A stretch of DNA of 64,000 nucleotides from Theocolax elegans (lineage: Eukaryota > Arthropoda > Insecta > Hymenoptera > Cerocephalidae). Under the pieces are notes generated by a model. That model searched no databases, was not told the origin of the DNA, and saw nothing but the letters and a program-made list of their open reading frames with translations. A program made the position numbers and the translations under genes. How positions within the stretch are numbered: position 1 is the first letter of the stretch; each line of letters starts with the position of its first letter. Below, in pieces: positions 40,540 through 52,135 of this stretch. The stretch is taken from contig CM047426.1 of the NCBI GenBank assembly GCA_026168455.1, forward strand, positions 71,761,986 through 71,825,985, in the 5' to 3' direction.

Positions 40540-41076
40540 ATGGCACGCTTCGACACTTTAGTTGTCATAACAACTTCACATATAACGCAAGGAGCCACGC
40601 AGTTAATTGGTTACAACTGCGGCAACAAATATGAAAAATTGGTAATATTCTCTGCAAGAGAAATTGGAAATTGCCAATTGAACAATCAATAACCAAAGAT
40701 TACTATAAACAACGTACAACTAATCCAACACAGTGATCAGGAGCAAACTAAGGTGATTTCCTGCAGAATTTTTGTCTCAAGAAAAATCGTAACGTGTAGG
40801 ATGTTCTCGCACAACTCATTAGTTAATAGAAGAGAGTCCAAATTCGAGAGGCAAATTGACAAAGAATTATGTCATGATATTGTGAAGTATGGACAATATA
40901 AATATTACAATCAAATCGTAGACAATATAATTAAATCGATATACATAGCAGGTATCTTAAACGATAAAGGTGAATGTCAAGGCACCGCATATGAGCACAA
41001 TGGTGACGAGTACTCCAACGTATTAGTAGTTGACAACCTTAAAATACAAGCGCATAGTAAAATAACCACAGCATAA
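40540..41076 (+). pseudogene. Envelope-like glycoprotein fragment of the gypsy element
   Basis: The frame starts MARFDTLVVITTSH, has IGYNCGNKYEKL, a stop at 40690-40692, then CRIFVSRKIVTCRMFSHNS and GECQGTAYEHNGDEY. The spacing of Cys residues (GY.C, I.C, C...R...CRM.SH, G.C.G) recalls the ectodomain of chuvirus-like glycoproteins that insect LTR elements have captured. Only the N-terminal third is present. It is broken by one nonsense codon and truncated. Family call is by pattern only. Confidence 0.5.
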
Positions 41077-41089
41077 AAAAACCAAAACA

Positions 41090-41315
41090 AGCTAATCTTA
41101 GAAGACAACACAATATGCACTTATAATTAAGGGATGTTACACGTCAAGATACGTTATAAATATGCGTGTGAATATATGTTTTATATATATAATATATATG
41201 TATAAATATAACATATAATATATAATATATGTTCACATATAGACATGCCCATATTTAGTTCTACTAAATGTATAAAATGAAAGTATTAACTGCATGTTTA
41301 CTTCATTAACAAATC
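41090..41315. other. AT-rich spacer with TATATA runs
   Basis: No gene. It holds ATATAT/TATAATATAT simple sequence around 41180-41240. The junction between gypsy fragments is in or near it. Confidence 0.4.
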
Positions 41316-41580
41316 TTATTGCCTAATAGCTGCGAGATAATGCCACATTGCTATGTCTTAATCAGGCCCACCAACTTCTTTTTCTTAAACAACGCAATAG
41401 TTTGCACGTTTACCTGGATTACCAAAATTTTTTTTTCAAAAAACAACAAATACCACCAGAAAGGTCTGCAAATAGATGTGTGGGAAATATTCAAAGGAAA
41501 TAACATGTCAGAGGTCACCAAAATAAATTCACTCTCCGATTCGCACGACGAACACCTCAATCAATGAGAAAACGAGACCC

Positions 41581-42519
41581 TTGCAACACCAATCCCTGCA
41601 TCAAATTGCAAGAATTCATGTCAGCCAATGGTTCCAGACGTCAGCGAGAAATCAGACCTTTATAAAAAAACGAGCAAACGACGTTTTTTACAAACCAAAT
41701 GCCAACATATCTATCATAGACTTATCAGATTTTGCAGAATCAAAGCATGGTGTCACAGGAAACAAGTCTCAAGAGCCGTCATCATTTTATAATAGTAAGC
41801 AAGCGTATGACTCGCCAGTTAACAATGATTGTATTTATGAAAATTGCGAGATTATAGATTTGCAAAACATTAATCAACGAGACACTCAGTTTACCATAGA
41901 AGCAGAAAACATGAATGAAATAAACGAAGTAGACTATCGAGGAAGATACAGAGTCTACGAACCAGGCACGAGCTATACTGAATCTACAATAAAACTGGTT
42001 CATTCACATAACATATCCAGCGAATAACCAGGGAATTGTTTATTTCATTGTTTCACCAAATTATGGAATTTAGATATTTCAGTTACAGAAGTAAGGCATG
42101 TTTTGCTACACTCACCAATGTTAGAAAAGTGTGAAGAACCGTCTGAAGCAAAAAGAATATTAGAGTCGCAAACCCTTTATGGTGACGTAGATTGTGTATA
42201 CATATTTGCTCACACGTTTCATAAAAACATTTGCATACATTACGAACTGGAAAATAAAACATTTGAATTTTGCCACTTCATCGCTGATAATTCAGCAGAC
42301 TTTATTCATATGCATTTAAAGAATAGGCATTTTACCCTTTATATCAAAGAAAGTAATTCCAAACCCGATAAAACGAATGAGAACGCCGACGGAGATGAAT
42401 CAACAACTTCAAGCTACGAGACTCCCTTCCATCGAGCACTTGACTGTGACAGCCTTGACTTCGAATCCAATCTCCGCGACAGCGATAACAAAAGTATGCT
42501 AATCTCGAGTGGCTTTTAA
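41581..42519 (+). pseudogene. Gypsy polyprotein segment with OTU-like cysteine protease domain
   Basis: One frame runs through a low-complexity linker to a TAA at 42025-42027 and continues without shift as PGNCLFHCFTKLWNLD, then EVRHVLLHSPML and a C-terminal FIHMHLKNRHFTLYI. The Cys in GNCLFH and the His in NRHFTLYI are positioned like the catalytic pair of OTU-family proteases. The total domain length, about 110 aa, also fits. Downstream comes the usual gypsy RNase H-to-integrase linker and zinc finger, so the domain was embedded in pol. One nonsense codon breaks it. Confidence 0.68.
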
Positions 42520-42885
42520 ATAGATTCTTGGCTCCGAAAACACGGAAGTTCAGCCATTTACTAACGTACAAATAACTAAAACCCATCCTTTTCGTTATCA
42601 AGAAAATCTCGCATTTCTGTTGACAATGGATCTTTTCAACACGGAGATAATCGATGCATTAGTTGAAAGGCAATTTATTAGCCTCAACAATTTATCCAAC
42701 TCAACATTTAACATAGGAGAAGTTCACATTTTTAACAACAAAGATATACTAATTTTGAGTCTTTTTATAAAAAAAACATCTTAATGACAAACCCCTTAAG
42801 GCGGACATAAAAAATGTATTAAAATTTTCAAAGAAATAATAATTTCACACAAAATTGAATGCATAGGAATTGTCAGAGATCTGGC
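42520..42885. pseudogene. Decayed gypsy pol linker
   Basis: Short broken plus-strand stretches occur; the last leads into the frame IGIVRDLAMLSLSEWSYF that continues in the next feature. Confidence 0.45.
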
Positions 42886-43283
42886 TATGCTCTCACTATC
42901 CGAATGGTCATATTTTATCGAACAGTGCAATATAGTATTTCAAGGAATTACAGTAACAATAATATTTTTTCTCAACAATGTACCGGTACAACCAGTGGAG
43001 GAACGATACAAATTAATTCAGGAGTATCACCAATCAGCTATAGGCGGACATAGGGGCATAAATAAGACACATAAGAAAATCGCAAATGATTTCTATTGGC
43101 GTACTATGCGATCAGACGTAAGACAATTTGTCCTCAGCTGTAAAAGATGTCAAGAAAAAAAATTAGTCCGAAATAAAACAAAATTACCACTGTTGATAAG
43201 TGATACACCGAGTCATGCTTTCAATAAAAGTTCATTAGATTTTTACGGGCCCTTAAAAACAACTCCCGATTTCAACGGATCCG
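42861..43283 (+). pseudogene. Ty3/gypsy integrase zinc finger and first catalytic Asp
   Basis: The frame reads VEERYKLIQEYHQSAIGGHRG, then NDFYWRTMRSDVRQFVLSC and KRCQEKKLVR. This is the H-x-H...C-x2-C finger. It ends in the SSLDFYGPLKTT block with the first catalytic Asp. The match stops sharply at 43283, where unrelated CCHC-gag sequence begins. Confidence 0.88.
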
Positions 43284-43912
43284 GCCATCGATCCCGAGCC
43301 CCATGCATGCTATAATTGCTGTGAGCTCAGGGACCACCTCTCGAGGAATTGCACGTACTCCAAAACCAATGAACAATACTGTCACAATTGTGGGAGGAGA
43401 GGTGTCCGTGTCCTCGTTGCAGCGCTTCCCATCAAGAATATATTGCTCGGCAATTTGGCGAGGAACGAGCGCGGAGGGCAAAAGAACGAACAGCGAGTTC
43501 GGAGGAGCCGACGAGGATACCTTTTCCTGCCTCACAACCACCGTTGAAGCGCCCAAGGTGTATTCCGTCCTCGCAGCCGGAACCAGCAGTATTAGGAGAG
43601 AATGAAAGTGGACTAGTTCCCGTCATCTGGTTGACCCCTTGGGGCCGGGTGGTGGAAGCAGGTATTCGAGCGGCACGTAGGAAGGCGGCTGAGGGAGCCG
43701 CAGAACCGACGGGTGTAAGTGAAGAAGAGGGGGCGAGTGCTTCAATTGCCCGTGCCGAATGCAGCGGAATAAGATACAGTGGAACCAAAGGTGAGAGAAG
43801 AAGTGTCCTTCCTGTCAATAGTGCAGCCGGTCTCAACCACTTCTTCTTTACTAACGGATGCTCTGAGGCTTATGGAGGCGACGCGGGAAGCCATTCTCTC
43901 ACGAGTTTTTAA
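43284..43912 (+). pseudogene. CCHC zinc-knuckle gag-like fragment
   Basis: Zinc knuckle 1 is CYNCCELRDHLSRNC. A second, CHNCGRRG with CPRC after a small frameshift, follows. Then comes a GC-rich frame with ERARRAKERTASSEEP and a Pro/Ala-rich tail. The layout (CCHC, then C-x2-C-x-R-x...C-x2-C) matches the gag-like ORF at 48739-49260, so it is probably a third fragment of that gypsy family. At least one indel. Confidence 0.65.
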
Positions 43913-43959
43913 AGGACATTCCTCTAATTGTACGGTGAGATAGATAAAGAAGAAATGGA

Positions 43960-44315
43960 TGTGGTAACAGTTCACCTTTGACCTGATTTAATCCGTGTCG
44001 AGAGTTTGCAAATAATAGCGAGTAAGGTTGAGTATCCGTGGGAATTTCCGGGTTCTCTCCCCTAGGGGGGAGGAATGCGACAAATAAAGGTTGTCGAAAA
44101 GAAATAGAGTAGCGGGAGAAAATGTATACTTTAAGAGAAACAATATAACGGTTGACGAGTTCCCGGAATTTAGTGAAACAATCAATTCCCTAAGAGGAAG
44201 GAAGAGAGGATGATCCATGTGGTGGAAAGGGGTGGTAACCCGCGCGGACTACGGAAAGATAGAATCCCTAATTGGTGGTCTGTCGCGGGGACGAATGGAA
44301 GGAAAGAGCGGATCG
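43960..44315. other. Unassigned stretch
   Basis: No supported gene on either strand; it lies downstream of the minus-strand LINE RT fragment and may be its 3' part. Confidence 0.35.
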
Positions 44316-44813
44316 GCGGCGATCTTCTTAGTATGTTGTCTCCAATTCTAACCCTCGGAGCAGAATCCAGCTGAATACGCGAAGTATAAGCTTGACTCCT
44401 CAAGATCATCACTTTCGTCTTTTTCACGTTTAGACTTAGCCCATTTGATCTCGCCTATTCATCCACCGCGTTGGCATCCTCTGAAATTCTCTGGACTCCC
44501 TGAGCGAGATCCGCCGGATAAAAAGAGTGATTGATCTGGGTGTCATCCGCGAAAATCATGTGGTTAGAATGCTTTAAAACGCTCGGCAGGTCATTAATAA
44601 AAATTGAAAACAAAAGAGGGCCCAGGACACTGCCCTGTGGAACCTCCCTGGATGTGTCAAGCCAGGCCGAGGTATTTCCTAGTTCATCCACCACTGCTTG
44701 AGAACGGCCTACAAGGTAGTGAAAGAACTAGGTTAAAACCGTATCCGAGCACCCCAAAGAACGCAGTTTACGGAGCATAATATCATGCGGCACCGAATCG
44801 AATGCCTTGGAAA

Positions 44814-44815
<2 letters not shown>
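44316..44815 (-). pseudogene. LINE reverse transcriptase fragment
   Basis: The minus strand reads SKAFDSVPHDIMLRKL, a stop, then VPQGSVLGPLLFSIFINDL and the catalytic FADDTQINH. A further stop precedes NVKKTKVMIL. It is cut on the 5' side by a (GA)n microsatellite. Jockey/CR1-type by wording of the motifs. Confidence 0.82.

Positions 44816-44880
<65 letters not shown>
44816..44880. repeat. (GA)n microsatellite
   Basis: About 30 GA units, nearly pure. Confidence 0.95.
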
Positions 44881-45389
44881 TTATTAAATATACATTAGTA
44901 AAAAAATAAATTCTCCGGCATTCCGTGTATTTTATTTGGTAGCTAGTTTTCCCACTTTTCTTTCCCGGGTTAGGTGGACTATCGAAGACCGGAATCCCCT
45001 CTGGGGGAATATTGCCAGGTGAGTCCATCGTTTTTTTTAATGGAATATTTCTTTGGACACGGTAACGGGATATTTTGGCGAATAGGGGGATAAGGTTAGG
45101 AGTAATTATTCTCTTCATTTCTTTAGTCAAAATACCGAGTCAGAATATATATTAAAATTAATATATCTTGTGCGGTTTACCTCACAATAACCCCCTCCTA
45201 AGTCGGGACACACTCCTGAAAGGAGAGCGGACTGCACTTACTAACGCTTGGCTAAAGCGATACTCGTCACCGAACACACATAACCCACAACCATAATATT
45301 CTCTCATGCATCTTTCCAACAGTTTTTAATTCATACGTCTGTCCATAAAAAAGTATATCATCATAATTCAATATTATAAATATTTTAGT
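44881..45389. other. Unassigned spacer
   Basis: No gene visible. The border with the next LINE is near 45390. Confidence 0.4.
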
Positions 45390-48342
45390 TTAAAAGTTTA
45401 CAAAATTTATTATAACAATAGTCAAATTAATAGAGCAGATGGAGTTGTTGTTTATATGGCTGAAGATATAACTGAGAATACAGACATTATTCAAATCGAT
45501 AATTTAAGAATGTTGAATACAAACATAACCTCTAATGATGAAAAAACCATCGAAATCACTTCTTTATATAGATCGCATGATATTCATAAAGTAGAATTCT
45601 TAATGAGTATAAAAGAACTATTAAAATTAAAGAAAAATGTTGCTAATCATATTATTGTTGGAGATTTCAATATAGACATCTCTAGTCATGATAACATTAG
45701 TCAGGAATTTTTAAATAATTTTCTTGAATATGGGTACATACCATGTTTTCAAACTGGAACAAGATTAGCAAATACTAACACAATGGGTTCATGTATAGAT
45801 AACTTCTTTATTAAAAATAGTAATGTAAATGTTAAGGCGGCTAAATTAACTGATTCATTTACGGATCACTTTCCATTATTTTTATCAATAAAAAATATAA
45901 AACATAGTGGGAACTATAAAATGCGATCAAAAATTCGTTATGATAAACTTAATAAAATTGCTAAAAAACTTAATTGGAATCAGATATTATTAATGAAAGA
46001 TCCATCATTGGCAATTAATTGTTTGATTGATAATATAAAGGAATGTATTAATAGTGCAACATTTAGAATTAATAATAAAAAATCAGATAAATTAAAACCT
46101 AGAAAATCTTGGATTACTAAGGGAATTATTGTTTCATGTAATAGAAAAGAAATGCTTTATAGAATTTGGATGATGGATGTAAATAATTTTGATAAGAGGA
46201 TGGAATACAAAAATTATGATAAAGTGCTAAACAGAGTAATTAAAGATGCAAAAATTAAATATGAATATGATGTGATTAAAAAAGCTATTAATAAACCAAA
46301 AAATTTATGGAATATAGTAAATCAAAAACTAGGTAAAAATACTAAAAAACAAGAGAAAATTACTGCTATCATTGATAAATATAGAAATAGAATAACGAAT
46401 ACAGAGGATATTGCTAATGTTATGAATAATTACTTTACTGACATTGGTATTGAATTGAGAAATAAAATTCTTGAAATTGATAGTGTCGATATCCGGTTGC
46501 CTGATTTCAATAACAAAACTATATTTATGATTCCGACAGATCCGTTAGAAGTTTATAATATAATAAATGATTTTGAAATAAAAAATGGCGGTTCGGATAA
46601 AATCGACACTAGAACATTGAAGTCACTAATTAAATATATTTTGGATCCATTAGTTCACATTTTTAATTTATGCATAGAAAAATCTGTTTGGCCTGAATCA
46701 CTTAAAAACGCAATGATTATACCAATTCATAAAAATGGTAGTAAGAAGAAAATTGAAAATTATAGACCAATTTCACTAATTTCTAATTTAGCAAAAATTT
46801 TAGAAAAGATAATATATATAAGGATCTGTAAATTTTTCAAAGAGTGTAACATATTCTCAGAGAATCAATTTGGATTTATACAAAATAGAGGCACTAATGA
46901 TGCCCTACAGAAAATAACCAATAAAATTTATAATAACTTGGACAACAGTAAACCTTTAGCTATAGCATTTCTAGACTTGGCGAAGGCTTTTGATACGGTA
47001 GATCATAACATATTACTGAATAAACTTTACAATTATGGAATTAGAGGTAATGCACATAAATTAATGTTTTCATATCTAACTAATAGACAGCAGATAGTAA
47101 GAATTGATGATACTGTAAGTCATAATAATATTGTTAAAACAGGCGTTCCTCAAGGAACTATACTTGGACCTTTGCTTTTTATAATATATGTAAACGACAT
47201 GTTAAAAGAAAATATAATCTCATATGCAGATGATACAGCATTAATTGTTACCGAAGATACTTGGGAAAAAGTTAAAAATAAGATGAATATTGAATTGAAC
47301 TGGATTGCAAATTGGTTAGCCTTAAACAAGTTATCTTTAAATATAGAAAAGTCAACATATATTACATTTGGAAATTATATAGATAGCGTTTCAGATTATG
47401 AAAATGATAATTATGATATCCAAATTAATAACAATAAGCTAAAAAGAATGAAAAATACCAAATATCTAGGCTTAATATTTGATTATAGAATGAATTGGTC
47501 TTTACATATAGAATATTTAGTTAATAAAACTAAGTACCTAATATTCATTTTTCATAAACTTGCAAATTATATGAATATAACAACACTTAAAATGTTATAT
47601 TATGCGCTGTTCAATAGTGTTATTAGTTATGGTATTATAGCATGGGGTGGTGCGTATATGAATAGTATAAGTTTGCTGCATAATTTACAAAAAAAAAATA
47701 TTAAAAATAATAAATAAAAATAAATTTATAACTAAAGATTACCCGTTAAATATAGAACAATTATATGCGTTAAATTGTTTATCATACTTAAATTGTTTAT
47801 CATATCATTATAAACAGTTTAAGTAATATGTTTATGTCTTCGAACAAGTATAACTAGAAATAAGAATCTACCTATTCCAAGATTCAAAAAAAAAAACTGT
47901 TAGCAAAAAAAAATAGTTATATCAAAGCTATAGGTTTGTTTAATAAGCTACCAATTAGTCTAAAAGAATTAAATAAAAAAAACAAAAAGATAAAATTGAA
48001 AGACTGGATAGTTAATAATATTTAAAAAATCTACACAAATTTTATTTATAAATTGAATCTTTATTATGATTGTTTTGTTTAATGTTGCCTTAGTGATTTT
48101 ATGAGTTAGTAGCCTCTTTATGGATGTTATATAGTATATAGTGAAAAAATTTAACTATGTCATTTTAGTATGTAAGTATATTATGTAATTTTAGTATATA
48201 AGTCTTAGATACTTTAGTATCATGCCAGTTCCACCAACAGATATGTGCATTATATCTCTGTGGGGAATTCTATGTAATTCTAAGGAATTCTATGTATTTC
48301 TGATACTGGGTAATAAATAAATAAATAAATAAATAATAAACG
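45390..48342 (+). mobile_element. LINE retrotransposon, 5'-truncated, ending in (AAAT)n
   Basis: A long plus-strand ORF encodes endonuclease and RT. The 3' end shows an ATAAATAAATAAATAAATAATAA tail, the simple-repeat 3' end of CR1/Jockey-type elements. The 5' part of the endonuclease is missing, as is usual for 5'-truncated copies. Its A/T-rich codon use differs from the GC-rich elements around it. Confidence 0.85.
45456..47717 (+). CDS. LINE ORF2: partial AP-like endonuclease plus reverse transcriptase, 753 aa
   Basis: The coding frame is open from before the Met at 45456 (NRADGVVVYMAEDI). Endonuclease motifs are HIIVGDFNIDIS, TMGSCIDNFF and SFTDHFPLF. RT motifs are IIPIHKNGSKK, NYRPISLISN, FLDLAKAFDTVDH, GVPQGTILGPLLFIIYVND, ISYADDTALIV and LNKLSLNIEKS. 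A frameshift in an A run near 47690 ends it early. The continuing frame (LKIINKNKFITKDYPL) reaches LKDWIVNNI and a stop near 48023. It is the least decayed retrotransposon frame in the window. Confidence 0.93.
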   Translation: MAEDITENTDIIQIDNLRMLNTNITSNDEKTIEITSLYRSHDIHKVEFLMSIKELLKLKKNVANHIIVGDFNIDISSHDNISQEFLNNFLEYGYIPCFQTGTRLANTNTMGSCIDNFFIKNSNVNVKAAKLTDSFTDHFPLFLSIKNIKHSGNYKMRSKIRYDKLNKIAKKLNWNQILLMKDPSLAINCLIDNIKECINSATFRINNKKSDKLKPRKSWITKGIIVSCNRKEMLYRIWMMDVNNFDKRMEYKNYDKVLNRVIKDAKIKYEYDVIKKAINKPKNLWNIVNQKLGKNTKKQEKITAIIDKYRNRITNTEDIANVMNNYFTDIGIELRNKILEIDSVDIRLPDFNNKTIFMIPTDPLEVYNIINDFEIKNGGSDKIDTRTLKSLIKYILDPLVHIFNLCIEKSVWPESLKNAMIIPIHKNGSKKKIENYRPISLISNLAKILEKIIYIRICKFFKECNIFSENQFGFIQNRGTNDALQKITNKIYNNLDNSKPLAIAFLDLAKAFDTVDHNILLNKLYNYGIRGNAHKLMFSYLTNRQQIVRIDDTVSHNNIVKTGVPQGTILGPLLFIIYVNDMLKENIISYADDTALIVTEDTWEKVKNKMNIELNWIANWLALNKLSLNIEKSTYITFGNYIDSVSDYENDNYDIQINNNKLKRMKNTKYLGLIFDYRMNWSLHIEYLVNKTKYLIFIFHKLANYMNITTLKMLYYALFNSVISYGIIAWGGAYMNSISLLHNLQKKNIKNNK

Positions 48343-48738
48343 CGTTGTAAAAATAAAATAAAACTTAATAGAGTAATTAATATAGGAATAAAGAATAAGA
48401 TGCGCTTGATTTACCTTCCAATACTTACTGCCAATTCTCTTTTCCTGTAGTTTTTATCTCTGATCTTCTTCCAAGAAAAGATTTACCACCAATCTACTCC
48501 ATTTCGATATCCATTCCTACCATACATACTTCATTTATTAATATCATCTAGTTCCTGAAAATAAGGTTTTTTACCCATCATTCATTTTTCTTCTTATCCT
48601 CCAAGTTCATACTAACGTAATTTCTCCAAAGATTCTTCCTTCTTCTACTACCAATTTCTTACGTCCTTATCGCATGTGTTTGACTTAGGATCTTTCTTCT
48701 CATTTTCAAATTTCCATATCAAATGATTTTTCCCCCGC
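48343..48738. other. Unassigned T/C-rich spacer
   Basis: No gene on either strand; probably the 3' part of the minus-strand gypsy fragment next to it. Confidence 0.35.
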
Positions 48739-51215
48739 TCAGCGCGAGGAACCCCCTTTTTCTCTCTGGTGCCAACTACTTCCCTCCCGGGAACAACACT
48801 TGAAAGACCGCCTCCCTACTTCCGGATAGAATATTACGGAGGATCCCAACAGCCTCAAGGCCTCTTCCGCCGGTTTAGGCGCCGGTTCAGAGGGTGCCGT
48901 AGTGGCTGCAATTGACGGGCGCCTGTATGGGACTGTCAATGTGGGGGTAATTCGGGGCCTCCGAAGAGGTGTCGGCTCCGGTGGTGTGGGTGAGGCTACT
49001 TCCAGTTTGGTGAGCTTCTTTAATGATGTGTACGGGTTTATAAGCTTTAAATGCTCGAGGCGAGTGTTACTACAGCTCGTACAAGTAGGCATCGTCACAT
49101 TCCTCCGATCGCACTTATAACAAATCATATGCTTCTTGGGTTCGGGACATGATAGATGAAAGTGTCCCTTTTCCCAACACAAGAAGCATGATTTGAGCGG
49201 AGGGTTCACTTTTGGATTGATGGGCGCCGGTTCCATCCCTCCAAATCTTACTCCGGTCAATGGTGATGGGGTTGGGATTGATTTCCGGAGGCTAGCTGTT
49301 GGACCTGAGTCCCACCTGGAAAGTTTCTTCGGCCTGTGCTCCCCTCGTGCGGGTGATGGAGGTCGAGGTGGTGACTTTCGTGAACCCTCGCTGCTCGTGC
49401 TGGGTCAAGATTGACGAATCCGCTTGCGTCCCTCCTTAATTTCTTTCGCCCAGCAGACTTCTTCCTCCTCCTTCCTTTTCTCTTCTTCTCATCTCTTTTC
49501 CTCTATGAATTTCCGCTACCGCTCCTCCTCTTCTTTCTTCCTCATTTCCGCTACTTTTATTTCCTCCTTTTCTTTCTCTCGTCTCTTTTCCTCTATCAAC
49601 TTATGCTTTCGTTCCTCCTCTTCCTTCTGCCTCATTTCCGGTAATCTTACTTCCTCCTTTTCTTTCTCCTCCTAAAGTCTTTTCTTCTCCCTCCTATATC
49701 TCTCTTCTCTCTCCTGATTCTTCCAAACCCGCCTTTCTTCTTCAAATTTTCGTCTTTTTCGGCCTTTCTTCTCAATCTTTCTCCTCCTATGTTCTTCTTC
49801 TACCTTCTTCAACTTCTTTCCTTCTTCTTCTCGTTCCTTTTCGCGCCTTTCCTTTTCTTCCATTTCTTTCATTATTCACTGTCTCTCTTCTTCTTCTTTT
49901 TCCGTCCTACGCTTTTCTCTTTCTTCCCCGACCTTCCTTTCCTTCTCCTTCTCTAAGCAGGCACGGTCCTTCTCCTTCTTCTGCTGTTCCTCACGACGGA
50001 TGCTTTCGTCCTTCGCTTCCTGTCGTCTCCTTTGTTTAACATAGAAGAGATTAGCAGATGGCTCTGGAGGCGATAAGGAGCGTGGGGGACTCAGTCCTCC
50101 AAAATAGTCATCCATCGTGAGTTGTCTCCGCGGGTTATATTTCCGGGTACGACGACAGGCCGCACGGCTCATGGGTGGATTCTCTGGTGATATTGGAGTA
50201 TACATAGGGATCGGTCTCGGTTGGGGAGTCGTTGGGTAATTCCTTGGTAGCCTCGCTGGTTCTGCATCTGTAGGCCTGGCAAGTAGCCGCCTCATAGGAG
50301 CCACGGATGCTCTCGGTGCGTCTCCCTTAGTTGGCCGGTCCTTCTGGATGGTAAGTATCCCGTTGGTATAGGGTTTCGTCACTCCGTCTGAGCGAGCTAG
50401 TGTGCCTGCTCCTCCTCGATGACCTTGGATTCGTCTCCCTGAGAGGTGGAGAGGTATGTCTACCCTTTCAGGGATGTCCCACTTACCCCCGGCGTCGCCA
50501 CTTCGCTAGATGGTATGAGCGAGGTGCAAGAAACCTCTTGGGTAACGCTTAGTAGTTCACCCTTGAAGTTGTGGAGGCGCTCCGGGTGGGTAGGTGGTGC
50601 AGAAGGGAGGTGACAGGGATCCCGGGGGTCTTCTTCCATGGGTTCGCCGTCCTGGGTAGCACATAGCTCCTTTTGTTCAGCCCAGATCTCCTGTGCCGTT
50701 TTTGGCTCCATTAGAATCGGAGAACTCGGAGGGGCCTGCGAGCTTCCGCCATCAGAGATGCCTTCAGTTCCGACCGTCACTTCCGCGATTTCCTTCTCTG
50801 CTGGTAACACGTCGTCGTCCAGTGGGACATCAGCCAACAGGATTTGTGACGAGATCGGAGGGGCTCGCGGACTTCCGCTGTATAAGCCAGCGTCGCTCCG
50901 GGCCTGCATTGCCGTCCCGTCTTCCATCACCACATTATCGTCCTTTCCGTGGAGAACCGTGTCCGGCTCTTCGCCCCCCTCTCCAGGACGGACGAGCCTG
51001 GCGAACAACATGTCTTCCGGGAACATGTCGGCCAACTGGTTGGCCCAACAAGTAGAGGATGCGAGAGGATCACATCCCACCGTATGCTCGTTGGGCACAT
51101 CACCCAACCAACGGGTCAGAAGGATGACAAGGTCTTCCATTAAGGGAATTGAATTACTAAAATGTGCCGATGTTGGAGGCAAGTCGCCGTTTTTCTTACT
51201 TTGATCTTGAGACAT
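48739..51215 (-). pseudogene. Gag-like ORF with coiled coil and zinc knuckles, downstream of integrase
   Basis: It starts MSQDQSKKNGDLPPTSAH (51215) and has an acidic, Pro-rich first third to 50460. After a break, a second part (50382 down) is Pro/Arg-rich with RRQLTMDDYFGGLSPPRS. A long Glu/Lys/Arg coiled coil (about 50000-49420) follows. The last part has CFLCWEKGHFHLSC and CYKCDRRN...CTSC. Breaks lie near 50390-50460, 49870 and 49400. Its start is about 130 bases after an integrase C-terminus on the same strand. The same order occurs at 53290-55850. Confidence 0.72.
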
Positions 51216-51371
51216 ACCTGGAATACATAAATCAAACATTTCGAATCTCCATATAAAGAAAAAAAATTCTTGTGATATTTAAATTCCTCCGTGTTCATTT
51301 ATTATCGCATTCTGGGAGGAATATATTTCTTTAAATCCGAAACGTGCCCCTTTGCATTTTTTCTACCCGAA

Positions 51372-51660
51372 TCAATACCTAAAAGGTATGTGTATAAATT
51401 TCGCTCCTAATTTTGCCGAAAATTTATTAGCCGCGTTCGAAAGCAGGTGAGTTTTCCTCGTCACTAAGTCTCCAATTTTAAATTCCGCGTGTCGTTTATT
51501 TTTATCGTAAGATCTCTTTTGAATTACATCAGCTTGGTCGAGGTGTTTTGCAACAATATCTCGAAGGGAATCCAATCTCTTAGCTCAATTAATCCAGATC
51601 TCCAGATCTATTTTTAATACGGGTTCTTTCCATTTACTTCTCTTCTTAAATTCTTCACGG
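51372..51660 (-). pseudogene. Gypsy integrase C-terminus
   Basis: The stretch reads KEPVLKIDLEIWIN, a stop, RLDSLRDIVAKHLDQADVI and FKIGDLVTRKTHLLS. It aligns with 55536-55920 (RLDALRDLVARHIDQARI, FQVGDLVSRRI). The fragment ends at 51660, where plus-strand gypsy gag begins. Confidence 0.78.
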
Positions 51661-52135
51661 GATTTGAATGTCGTCCATAGTTTAGGAATGCGGGAGAAAT
51701 CGAATGAATCTACTAGTGATTATGGCGTTAATGTACAAACCCTTCTCAACAGACTTATAATAATTTATAACGCGGACTCAGTATCAAATGATTTGCGAAA
51801 AACAGCATTAATGGAGCATGCCGAACAGGAAGCGCTACAATACTTCATGATAGGCTTGAGACCGCCACTCGACCATCAAGTCTGGTGCGAAAAACCAACT
51901 AATTTAAGAAGGGCTATACAACTAGTGAACCTTTTTGAAAACAGAATAGCGGTATGCAAAAATTTACAATTTAACACGCCAGATACTCAGCCACAAGCTC
52001 AAAGCAGTTATGAAGAAAATCTAGTAAATGTACGCAGAATTTCATAGACCGAACTCAAGCAACGCGAACATACAAACCAAATCAACTTCCTGCATTTATT
52101 GTGACAGAACTGATCATTCAACAGATAAATAATTT
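51661..52135 (+). pseudogene. gag: Ty3/gypsy gag, capsid part and one zinc knuckle
   Basis: A 127-aa open frame (51664-52047) has a capsid-like helical pattern (YGVNVQTLLNRLIIIYN, EHAEQEALQYFMIGL, HQVWCEKPTNLRRAIQL). CIYCDRTDHSTDK, an incomplete CCHC knuckle, comes shortly after. The N-terminus is missing. Confidence 0.72.

Noticed and set aside
44783..45130. Minus-strand ORF with a Ser-Leu repeat
   Set aside because: It is the (GA)n microsatellite read through, with only its end belonging to a LINE RT.
49411..49675. Ser/Phe-rich plus-strand ORFs
   Set aside because: Shadows of the Glu/Lys/Arg coiled coil on the minus strand.
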